NCBI GenBank assembly: GCA_902790625.1
Contig: CADASP010000020.1
Location: forward strand, 1-64,000
DNA length: 64,000 bases
Direction of reading: 5' to 3'
From: an uncultured Prevotellaceae bacterium
Lineage (GTDB): Bacteria > Bacteroidota > Bacteroidia > Bacteroidales > Bacteroidaceae
Below, piece after piece: positions 57,701-64,000 of the stretch; position 1 is the stretch's first letter, and each line of letters starts with the position of its first letter. The notes under the pieces were generated by a model. The model was not told the origin of the DNA and did no database searches. It saw only the letters and a list, made by a program, of their open reading frames with translations. Position numbers and translations under genes: made by a program.

Positions 57701-60700
57701 GTTCCAGTTGCAGGGGAAGTCGATGCCGCTGCCGCTGGTGCCGTTCACGCCGGTGACGAAGATGCCGAGCGAGTCGCTGTAGAGGCTCTTGGGGTCGGCC
57801 ACCACCGAGAGCACGGGCAGCATGTAGTCCTTGTCGCGCAGGATGTAGGAGCAGGTCTTCACCGGGCTGGGCAGACGCCCCTCCTGGTAGAGGCGCATGC
57901 GCACCACGGTGGTGGTGCTGATGCCGATGCCGTCGGTGTAGGTAAGTCCGCCCACGTCGGTGGGTGTGGTGCCGTCGGTGGTGTAGCGCAGCGTGGCGCC
58001 TTCGGGCACGGTGGCCGTCAGGGTGAAGGGCGTGGTGAACACCTGCGAGTCGTGGCTCAGCTCAGGCAAGGGCAACCGCTCGTAGTTGTTGGCATCCACA
58101 AATGCGCCGCTGCCGCTGTTGCTGGCACCGGGTGTGGGCTGCGCCGTCACGCCCCACTCGTTGCCGCCGTCGGTGGTGCGTGCATAGCTGGTGCGGCTCA
58201 CGGCGGGGGGATAGGTCTGGCTCACCAGCAGCCGTCCGCTGGGGTCGCTGATGTAGATGGTGCCGCCGTCCATGTTCAGCTTGAAGTCCACCTGTCCGTT
58301 GTCCCTCGTGGCGTGGTCGAACCAGATGATGCCGAAGCCCTTTGCCGGGACGGCGCCGCTGCGGCTGCTCAGCATCGCTTTCATCAGGTTGCCGGCATCG
58401 TCGCTCACGTAGAGTCCTTCGAGCGAGAATCCCCGGGTGCTGGGGTTGTAGATTTCCACGTAGCCGCCGTAGTTGAGCGAGCGGTCGAGAAACATGTCGA
58501 GGTTCGACACTTGTATCTCGTTGATGACCACGCGGGCCGCGGTGACGCTGGCGGTGCTCACCTGCACGTCGATGGTGGCCGTCACCGTCTGTCCCTGGCT
58601 GCCCAGTGCCCTCACGGTGATGGTGGCCTGTCCGTCGGTTTTGGCGGTGGCCACTCCCTTGCTGTCGACGCTCACCACGCCCGGGTTGCTCGATGTCCAT
58701 TGCAGCTGCTGAAGCGATGCCTGGGCGGGCACCACCTGTGCCGTCAGCTGGCGCACCTCGCCGCGCGTCATGGTGATGCTGGGCTGGTCGATGGTGAGTG
58801 CGCTGACGTATTCAAACCTGTCCTTGCCCAGATAGTCCAGGTGGAAGCTGTCCCATACGCTCCAGTCGTATTTGTAGCCCAACTTCTTCTTCACGCCCAA
58901 GCGCAGTTGTCCACCCACCACGGGCACCAGCAGCTCCACTGGGAACTCCTCGGCCATGAATGCCTCGCTGGCGCCCCATTGCGAGTTGACCACCCATCCA
59001 AACTCGGTTTCCATGTCGCCGCCGTGGGTGTACTCGTCGTGTGTGCTGCTGAAGGGCGATGGCAGCTCCTGCTCCACCTCGTTGGCATAGAGGTGGGCCA
59101 GCCCGCGCTCCACTCCCAGGCGGTGGCTGATGGTGGCGTAGGGGATGGTGTACATGGCATAGACGTTGTTGGCGTCGTTCTCCTCCCATCCGCCGCCATA
59201 GTACGACTTGTGCTGCTCATACTCGTATGCTCCGTAGCGATAGAATCCCTGTGCCCGCAGTCGATACCATCCGTCGGGCACGTCGTTCAGCGTCTGATAC
59301 ACGTCGAAGGTCTTGTTGTATGCCTCGGCGCAGGGGTTGTCGCTGCTGCCCCCGATGCCGGGTGAGCCGCGCCACCCGCGCTGGCTGTCGAAGTCGGCGT
59401 TGGTGATGAGGTTGGTCACGTCGAGGGGGTTGTCCCAGGTGGCCTTGTCGTAGTCCGTTTCATCGTCGCCGCCGTGTCCGCTTGGGTCGTAGTCGGCATT
59501 GTTGCCGGCCTGCAGCAGCGTCAGCTCAAAGTTGTCCCAGATGGTCCAGTCCACGCCGTCCTGCTGCTCCTTGCGCAGTCCTATCCTCAGCTCATGGTTG
59601 GTCACGTCCACCTCCACGGCATTGTCGGCATAGAGTCCGCTGCTGAAGGCCAGCGATGCCTCGGTCATGCTGTAGGGCAGGTCGGCGTCGCCCCCCGGCA
59701 GTTGCAGCAGCTGCATCTGCTCCAGCTCGCTGGCGATGCTCTGTAGCGGGGTGCTCTGGCCAGCGGCATACAGCTGTGCGTAGAGCTGCTCGGTGCCGTT
59801 CTGGTGGGCCAGGCGTGCCGTCCAGTTGGTGTTCTCGCCGTTGTCGTTCCATCGGTAGAATCCCTGCACCGTCAGGCGGTAGCGCCCGTTGGGGATGTTC
59901 TCCAGCGTCTGGTAGATGTCGTAGTTTCTGTTCCACGCCTCGGCGCATCGGTTCTCGTCGATGCCCCCCATGTCGATGCGGCTTCCCTCCCACTCGCTTC
60001 TGATGTAGTTGCGGTCGAAGCGTGGGTTGCTGATGAGGAAGGTGGCGTCGGCGGGGCTGTCGGTGGATGCGCTGAGCAGGGGTGCGAGCATCTCCTCGTG
60101 GGTCAGCAGCTCCCATTGCAGATGGTCGTCGGTGGCATCGCCGCCGTGCATGGCCATGACATACAGCCAATCCTCGTCAACGCCCAAGTAGGTGTCGCCG
60201 TCGGAGCGCAGGGTGTAGGCACCATCCATGCCTGGCTCAATAATCCAGGGCTGCTGCAGGTCGATGTCGGTGAACACGTCTTCATCGTCCACGATGGCCA
60301 GATAGCCCGTTCGCCCTGTGTCGCTGTATCCGCAGTCCAGGCAGAATCTGTTGTCGCCCATCTGCGTCAGCTCTATCGGCAGTGCGTGCTGGCCCACCAC
60401 GGCGTGGGTGCCATAGATGCCCCCGCCAATGAGGTAGAGCCCTGTGGCGCGGTGTCGCAGGTAGTAGGTGCCGGTGGCTATCACCTTGGGCTGCTCGGTG
60501 GTGTCGTGGCGCAGCAGCTCCACATCGTTCCAGGCCACCCAGTTGCAGCAGGAGGCTTGGGCCACGTCGATGCCGAAGCTGAGCTGGCCGTCCCCATCGA
60601 CGGTGCACTCCACGGCGAAGACTCCGTTGGTGAAGGGCTGCCCTCGGTATTCGCCAGTGGTGGCGCCGTCGACCACGCTGATGCTGGCGCCGTTGGCCAC

Positions 60701-61093
60701 CAAGCGTATGTCGCCGGCGGGGGTGCCCGTGCCGCGCTCGTCGTAGCATCGCACGTGCATGCGCACCGTGTATCGCCCGGCGGGCAGGCCACCGATGGGC
60801 TGGTGGCGTATCTGCGCGTCGGCCAGCGGCCCCACGCTGTTGTCAATCCAGTACTCCATGAACGGGGGTTCCATGTCGCTGCCGTCGCTGCTGCCGCGTG
60901 CCGACCAGGTGTCGCACTGCAGCACGCCGCTGCCGTCGTTGCCGCTGATGGTCCAGAAAGCGGCATCGTCGCAAGCCGCGCCGCCCACGTGGGCGGTGTA
61001 GTCTGCCACGCTTGCCGCCGAGGCGGCAGTGCACAACATCAGGGAAATAATCAGCAGGGCCAGTCGGTCTGTAGTAGTCGTCTTCATGTTCAA
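54773..61093 (-). CDS. Giant secreted CotH / lamin-tail / Ig-domain protein
   Basis: A 2106-residue exported protein. Signal peptide ends AASAAS. Residues about 28-760 hold carbohydrate-binding-like modules, including two copies of a unit like AEAWNRNYDIYQTLENIPNG. An Ig-like Big_2 domain (about 764-848), a lamin-tail domain (about 850-965) and a chitobiase-C-like strand repeat (about 1018-1085) follow. The CotH domain (about 1085-1440) has GGDDWPGNN with Asn1338-1339 and LFDIDQALRYD with Asp1356 and Asp1358, as in CotH protein kinases. A second lamin-tail domain (about 1560-1690) and a Gly/Tyr-rich end (YYSLSGVFMG, GIYMVKYSNG) complete it. Residues about 1997-2026 are repeat-derived. Confidence 0.9.
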   Translation of the reverse strand: MNMKTTTTDRLALLIISLMLCTAASAASVADYTAHVGGAACDDAAFWTISGNDGSGVLQCDTWSARGSSDGSDMEPPFMEYWIDNSVGPLADAQIRHQPIGGLPAGRYTVRMHVRCYDERGTGTPAGDIRLVANGASISVVDGATTGEYRGQPFTNGVFAVECTVDGDGQLSFGIDVAQASCCNWVAWNDVELLRHDTTEQPKVIATGTYYLRHRATGLYLIGGGIYGTHAVVGQHALPIELTQMGDNRFCLDCGYSDTGRTGYLAIVDDEDVFTDIDLQQPWIIEPGMDGAYTLRSDGDTYLGVDEDWLYVMAMHGGDATDDHLQWELLTHEEMLAPLLSASTDSPADATFLISNPRFDRNYIRSEWEGSRIDMGGIDENRCAEAWNRNYDIYQTLENIPNGRYRLTVQGFYRWNDNGENTNWTARLAHQNGTEQLYAQLYAAGQSTPLQSIASELEQMQLLQLPGGDADLPYSMTEASLAFSSGLYADNAVEVDVTNHELRIGLRKEQQDGVDWTIWDNFELTLLQAGNNADYDPSGHGGDDETDYDKATWDNPLDVTNLITNADFDSQRGWRGSPGIGGSSDNPCAEAYNKTFDVYQTLNDVPDGWYRLRAQGFYRYGAYEYEQHKSYYGGGWEENDANNVYAMYTIPYATISHRLGVERGLAHLYANEVEQELPSPFSSTHDEYTHGGDMETEFGWVVNSQWGASEAFMAEEFPVELLVPVVGGQLRLGVKKKLGYKYDWSVWDSFHLDYLGKDRFEYVSALTIDQPSITMTRGEVRQLTAQVVPAQASLQQLQWTSSNPGVVSVDSKGVATAKTDGQATITVRALGSQGQTVTATIDVQVSTASVTAARVVINEIQVSNLDMFLDRSLNYGGYVEIYNPSTRGFSLEGLYVSDDAGNLMKAMLSSRSGAVPAKGFGIIWFDHATRDNGQVDFKLNMDGGTIYISDPSGRLLVSQTYPPAVSRTSYARTTDGGNEWGVTAQPTPGASNSGSGAFVDANNYERLPLPELSHDSQVFTTPFTLTATVPEGATLRYTTDGTTPTDVGGLTYTDGIGISTTTVVRMRLYQEGRLPSPVKTCSYILRDKDYMLPVLSVVADPKSLYSDSLGIFVTGVNGTSGSGIDFPCNWNMDWDRLAAFNYITASGDSVHSQEVALTRFGGWSRSWYPYNFKLKAQSLYEGQSYLTFPFFPNKPYQRNKVLQVRNGGNDLLCRIKDAALHNIIISSGLHLDCQDYMPVHTFINGQYIGMLNIREPSNKHMGYSNYGLDTDEMDQMRLGGGVEVNVGSADAFWHWRDLSRQAANEKVYQQICDMVDIDEFINYMATQMFLGGDDWPGNNCKAFKGWDGKFHIVLFDIDQALRYDTYAFQHIMNNRNVPLVSIFLNMLNNDRFRRQFIDAYSIVAGSVFDPDRCTAIIDRISAEMDPALAFEDLSTQPTADYMKQVLTAERRDRMMMGLRNWQNARISSPAQRVKLSCNIAAAQLQANGLVIPTAHFDGTLFAPCTLTASAPEGYIFKGWQEADGTMLATTPNLVIDHRGDLTLTAVFEQLGTDSQLLHELAMPVKVNEVSAGNDIYANEYFKRNDWLELYNNTDQPIDAAGLYVSDDLDEPLKFQIPQSSLLNTVIPAGGHLILWADKLESQSQIHANFKLGNDDGQMVVVSSSDAFVANNSSYFNQHPGMQSFVDGLAYNAHHGDESVGRFPDGGADFYLMTRPTIERTNRVLTSDSLVGHDRDLMQTHTAPFQLQLAKGWNWTSHILQTPIAVDELSSHAERIVGQQYEALRQERLGMTGALRQLVAGQLYKVQMSEADTFDSDAPQCSGQQPLTLQTGWNWIGYPCNGMQTLAAALEGSPVEEGDQLIGQDGFATYGKSGWTGTLSAFETGKGYLYKSASFKSLRFNAPDVAVNMSRLRAPNAVAQRYGVDKHAHPNVMGLIAQLQTADGQPLDADRFTLLAYSADECRGFSKTADNLLWLTAYGQGGEPLVYRAIDRIDGTVYTLNVERLTLNDNSNNAQPTFNVQRSTFNVFTPGISGTVEQPVVLSLADEVLVEPTHIGDMAFSAKGAATAMGYYSLSGVFMGRYAAKLAPGIYMVKYSNGNYRKLKIEK
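55016..55103. repeat. Inverted pair of ACGTTGA word arrays inside the CotH giant
   Basis: Left: four to five ACGTTGA units. Right: inverse units ACGTTCA/ACGTTAA. Read on the minus strand as TLNVERLTLND ... TFNVQRSTFNV. One unit of the stop-prone arm carries TTTA in place of TTGA, which avoids a TGA codon. Confidence 0.88.
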
Positions 61094-61126
61094 GTATTGT
61101 TAGTAAACAAAATGCAAAATCTGGCT

Positions 61127-61135
61127 GCAAAGGTA
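61127..61135 (-). promoter_or_regulatory. Promoter -7 element of the CotH operon
   Basis: Minus-strand TACCTTTGC, full match, 34 bp before the start at 61093. Flanking GAAAAGAAAAGAAAAA recalls the promoter cassettes but lacks their TTTG at -33. Confidence 0.6.
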
Positions 61136-61793
61136 CAAATTTAGTGGGAGAAAAGAAAAGAAAAACACAATTTTGTTTGATGCGCACAAAGTTATAAGCA
61201 AAAAACACACATGATGCCAGTGGGGGGGCAGCCTTAGTCTGCATTATTCATGACCGTTGGCACAGATTACGCTTCGCGTCTTTACAAAAAAATATTAAAA
61301 CGGATGCCTCCTAAAAACGGCTAAAGACCCTCATATTTCGAAAATTTTCCACGAGAAAACTTTTGGCCGAAAAAACGCGAGTTTTGCGAGGGTTTGCCAA
61401 ACGGTTGGCTTTCAGTCGATTAGTCTCAAAACACCGTAAAATCCCCTTCGATGGTTCGAAAAAGTCAACGCCGAAAAAAAATTTGGCGTTGCCGTTTTCT
61501 GATAGGGCGTGCTTGCGGAAACGAAAATCGGCCCAAAAATCGGCTAAAATACTGCACAAAACCGCCCCGGCTGTGCAAAATTCGCCTTAAAAGTCCTTTT
61601 TCCCTCGTCCCTCAACCCTGCACAAACCGCCGGAAGTGTGCATTTCCCGTTCCAGAATGAAAATTTTTTTTGTAAAAAATCAGGATTTTTCATTTCACAT
61701 CCCTTCACATTTTTTTCAACCGCAGTACGAATTATTTCGTAAAAAACGTTAAGCGATGTAATGCTGAGCGGAAAGCACCGTATATATGAATGT
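61136..61793. other. AT-rich intergenic region before the sigma factor gene
   Basis: It contains one copy of the ATTACGCTTCGCGTCTTT repeat (61266-61283) and an AAAGTCAACGCC / GGCGTTG stem near 61461-61492. Several short overlapping open frames exist on both strands, none with a recognisable protein. I cannot place the sigma-gene promoter with confidence. Confidence 0.55.
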
Positions 61794-62363
61794 ATGGAAC
61801 AGCAAAACGAGACAGACCAACAGCTCATCAACCGTGTGCTCCGCGACGGGCGGCGTGCTGACTACGCCAAGCTGGTGGACCGCTACGGAGCGCGGCTCTT
61901 CGCCTTCGTTGCCACGATGGTGCCCTGCCGCGAGGATGCCGAGGAGCTGTCGCAGGACTGCTTCGTGAAGGCCTACCGCCAGCTGTCGCAGTATGATGCG
62001 CAGCGCAGCTCGTTCTATACATGGCTCCGCAGCATCGCCTATCGGCTCTGCCTCGACCATGTGCGCCGCGATGCCGTGGTGTGGCTCGACACCGACGAGC
62101 AGACGCTGCAGGCCATACCCGACGACGAGGCCGACAGCGTGATGGACACCGACGACGACCGACGCATCCGACTGCTCATAGAGGCCATCCGCCGACTGCC
62201 GCCCACGGAGCGTCTGCTGGTGCAACAGCACTATTTTGAGCAGCAGCCGCTGGCCGTCATCGCCGAAGTCACCGACACCGATGCCGGCACGCTGGCCACC
62301 CGTCTGCACCGCATCCGCAAGAAACTCTGTCAATATATTAAACTGAAGGAATATGGAAACTAA
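61794..62363 (+). CDS. ECF-type RNA polymerase sigma factor
   Basis: I choose 61794 (MEQQNETDQQL) over the ATG at 61761, as family members begin near there. That gives 189 residues. Region 2: YAKLVDRYGARLFAFVATMV, EDAEELSQDCFVKAYRQL, FYTWLRSIAYRLCLDHVRR. Region 4: LPPTERLLVQQHYFEQQPLA, VIAEVTDTDAGTLATRLHRI. It overlaps the next gene by 11 bp, the usual sigma/anti-sigma layout, so it likely responds to an envelope signal. Confidence 0.95.
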   Translation: MEQQNETDQQLINRVLRDGRRADYAKLVDRYGARLFAFVATMVPCREDAEELSQDCFVKAYRQLSQYDAQRSSFYTWLRSIAYRLCLDHVRRDAVVWLDTDEQTLQAIPDDEADSVMDTDDDRRIRLLIEAIRRLPPTERLLVQQHYFEQQPLAVIAEVTDTDAGTLATRLHRIRKKLCQYIKLKEYGN

Positions 62364-63039
62364 ACGATACGACAAACTCCGGGCCTCGTTCGAGGCCACG
62401 CAGCCGCAGGTGCCCGCCGACTTCACCGAGCGGGTGATGAAGCGGATAGAAGCCAGACCTGCTAAAAACAATCATTGGCAATGGGTGGCTGCAGTGGCAT
62501 GTCTATTTATTATAATAGGTGTGGGGATAGCTATATGGCCAACAGGAGATGCTGGTGAGCCGAAACTTCTGGCGCAGCCATTCCCCTCCCCTCAAGGGGA
62601 GGGGGCAGGGGTGGGGTCTGTAACATCAACACCCCAGAAAGGAAAGATACTGACCCCACCCCTAACCCCGGCTTCGCCCCACCGTCGCTTCTCTCCCCAA
62701 TTGCTCCCTCCTCGCAATTGCCTACAAGGGAGGGGAAAGGCTACGGGTAGGCGACCAAAGGTCGGGATTGAGGCTGCGCACTCTGAACCGCAGGAAAACG
62801 GTTCGACTCCAGAACTAACGGCCGAGGCTACTCACGCTTCAGCGACGGAGAACCAAGAACCCAGTGACGCGCCGACCATCGTGCCGCCCGAACGTCAGGC
62901 CCTCGCCGACATCTATCTGGCTGAAGCGGCCTTGCAGGTAGCCTACCGCCGACAGGCACAGGCCGAGGCGCTGCGGGCATACGCCACAAGCTTCGAGGAG
63001 GAAGAAGCGGCACCGGCACAACCCATCATCGCATTCTAA
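62353..63039 (+). CDS. Membrane protein, probable anti-sigma factor
   Basis: A 228-residue protein with a short cytoplasmic part (METKRYDKLRASFEATQ, DFTERVMKRIEA), one membrane helix at about residues 43-62 and an outer region ending in a helical segment (ALADIYLAEAALQVAYRRQA). Overlap with the sigma gene and this topology suggest an anti-sigma factor, though no zinc-binding HxxxCxxC motif is present. Residues about 76-135 come from a GC-rich repeat element placed directly after the membrane helix, adding a Pro/Gly-rich linker. Confidence 0.8.
   Translation: METKRYDKLRASFEATQPQVPADFTERVMKRIEARPAKNNHWQWVAAVACLFIIIGVGIAIWPTGDAGEPKLLAQPFPSPQGEGAGVGSVTSTPQKGKILTPPLTPASPHRRFSPQLLPPRNCLQGRGKATGRRPKVGIEAAHSEPQENGSTPELTAEATHASATENQEPSDAPTIVPPERQALADIYLAEAALQVAYRRQAQAEALRAYATSFEEEEAAPAQPIIAF
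62578..62745. repeat. GC-rich inverted-repeat element inside the sigma-partner gene
   Basis: Relative of 1-193: TTCCCCTCCCCTCAAGGGGA opens it, the centre has CTGACCCCACCCC, and the far arm ends GGGAGGGGAAAGGCTACGG. It includes the phrase CAATTGCCTAC. The frame stays open through the whole element. Confidence 0.88.
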
Positions 63040-63058
63040 CCAAAACACCAATACGACT

Positions 63059-64000
63059 ATGAAAGAAATAATGAAAAGCATCATGACGGCGAGCCTGCTA
63101 CTCGTCACGCTGACAGCCACGGCCCAGTCCGTAAAGGATATTGAGAAGCAGATGGGCTTTCAGATTACCGATGTCATCGACCACGGGGTGGAGGTGACCA
63201 AGAGCCTCGGCCAGGAGCGCAACATTCTGAAAGAGGGAAAGCCTCTGAAATGGCGCTGCGACATCTACTCCTTCACGCTTCCCAAGAAACAGCGCTACCT
63301 GCTTGACGAGATGATTGAAGAGTTCGAGACCAACGGCCGCGAGAACCCCAACTGCTACGGCATCAACAGCATGAGCGAGTCGAAAGACGGCAACCGCGTG
63401 GGTAATGAGCGGAATCTGATGGTTGGCGACGACCCTAACCGCTTTGTCACCATCGGCAAGGACTACACCAACTTCATCAACATCAACATCCTCGACGATG
63501 CCGACACCACCAAGACCCACCGCTATGCCTACGCCCTGGAATGGCGGGACGGCAACAAGGGAGCGACCGACGTGCGCTACATCGTCACCTACGCCAAGAT
63601 TCCATCGGCCACCACCACCCTCACCGACCAGAACTGGCCGTTACTCAATCTTGGCCAGACGAAGGTGCGAAAAGGCGGTCCCATCCTGTTCAAAGGCGAT
63701 GCCCGCGTAGAGTGGGACGGCAAGGACTACCCCGTCCTGTCACTCGACAGCCTCATCCGCGATGCCCAACAGAAGGCGAAGGATGCCAAGAAGCGCATGG
63801 AAGGGCTACGACATAAGTTCCAAACGGACGATGCCCTCGTGCTTTGGAACGACACCCTGGAACACGACACCGACCCGGTGACGGACGTTGTCATCCGCCT
63901 GCATCAGGGCCAGCCCGTCACGGCCGACGACCTCCTTTGCAACGACAACATCCTCCTCGTCTTCTCGCTGCTCAAGCAGCAGTTCCTCGCCGGACTAAAC
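63059..64000 (+). CDS. Secreted protein downstream of the sigma/anti-sigma pair (partial)
   Basis: The gene runs off the window; 314 codons are visible. It starts MKEIMKSIMTASLLLVTLTA with cleavage after ATAQ. The body (DIEKQMGFQITDVIDHGVEV, LPKKQRYLLDEMIEEFETNG, NRFVTIGKDYTNFININILD) is soluble and mixed alpha/beta; a helical charged stretch (DAQQKAKDAKKRMEGLRHKF) follows. I do not recognise the family. Its position 19 bp after the membrane partner gene suggests an envelope protein cotranscribed with the sigma module. Confidence 0.75.
   Translation, partial: MKEIMKSIMTASLLLVTLTATAQSVKDIEKQMGFQITDVIDHGVEVTKSLGQERNILKEGKPLKWRCDIYSFTLPKKQRYLLDEMIEEFETNGRENPNCYGINSMSESKDGNRVGNERNLMVGDDPNRFVTIGKDYTNFININILDDADTTKTHRYAYALEWRDGNKGATDVRYIVTYAKIPSATTTLTDQNWPLLNLGQTKVRKGGPILFKGDARVEWDGKDYPVLSLDSLIRDAQQKAKDAKKRMEGLRHKFQTDDALVLWNDTLEHDTDPVTDVVIRLHQGQPVTADDLLCNDNILLVFSLLKQQFLAGLN

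Noticed and set aside
55781..59365. 1194-codon open frame antisense to the CotH giant
   Set aside because: Val/His/Leu-rich low-information translation opposite a clearly multi-domain gene; a shadow frame.
62795..62830. GGTTCGACTCC stretch resembling a tRNA T-arm
   Set aside because: No acceptor, D or anticodon stems around it and it lies in frame in the sigma-partner gene; coincidence.

Overview
The window looks like a Bacteroidales chromosome, most likely a high-GC Prevotella or other Prevotellaceae. The evidence is: promoters of the TTTG / TAnnTTTG type, weak ribosome binding sites, class III fructose bisphosphatase, a DUF4835/PorD-like protein, a Bacteroidales-type TamB, CotH and Cthe_2159-type surface proteins, and secreted proteins ending in short Gly/Tyr-rich tails. 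No tRNA, rRNA operon, CRISPR array, transposase or phage gene was recognised.

Layout. 0.4-8.3 kb (minus): a secreted repeat protein, three surface-polysaccharide genes (CapD-like dehydratase, initiating sugar transferase, GT2), then nth and tex. 8.5-21.7 kb (plus): an ABC-F protein, an S9 peptidase, and a compact run leuB - TPR - coaBC - porD-like - tamB with overlapping ends. 21.7-24.7 kb: a repeat-filled stretch with an Rpn-type nuclease gene and rnpB (RNase P RNA). 24.7-30.8 kb (plus): C69 dipeptidase, GH2 glycosidase, B3/4-domain protein and a lipoprotein. 30.9-42.4 kb (minus): queC-cca, an AT-rich islet with gene remnants and an orphan barstar, a beta-helix lipoprotein, rubrerythrin, and fbp followed by a GHMP-kinase/nucleotidyltransferase fusion. 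42.7-47.8 kb (minus): a VapBC-like toxin-antitoxin pair and a four-gene operon joining a Cthe_2159-type beta-helix protein to a LytS/LytTR two-component system. 48.2-52.2 kb: sulfur assimilation (cysK, SDR, metY) divergent from an Lrp/AsnC regulator. 52.4-61.1 kb (minus): a 2106-residue CotH/lamin-tail protein, a second Cthe_2159-type protein and kdsB. 61.8-64 kb (plus): ECF sigma factor, membrane partner and a secreted protein cut by the window end.

The most striking feature is the repeats. Short words of 7, 8 or 9 nt are reiterated in tandem, usually as an inverted pair around a centre. They occupy intergenic gaps but also sit in frame inside at least eight genes (TPR, coaBC, tamB, GH2, cca, the 140-residue secreted protein, the CotH giant, the sigma partner) and inside helix P12 of RNase P RNA. 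At least five unrelated words share a period of exactly 7 nt, which suggests one generating process rather than one sequence family. GC-rich inverted-repeat elements behave the same way in tamB, cca, the sigma partner and the tail of the kinase fusion. A separate dispersed repeat carries a complete promoter with a fixed 19-nt spacer and drives tex, the Rpn gene, rnpB and a truncated lipoprotein gene.
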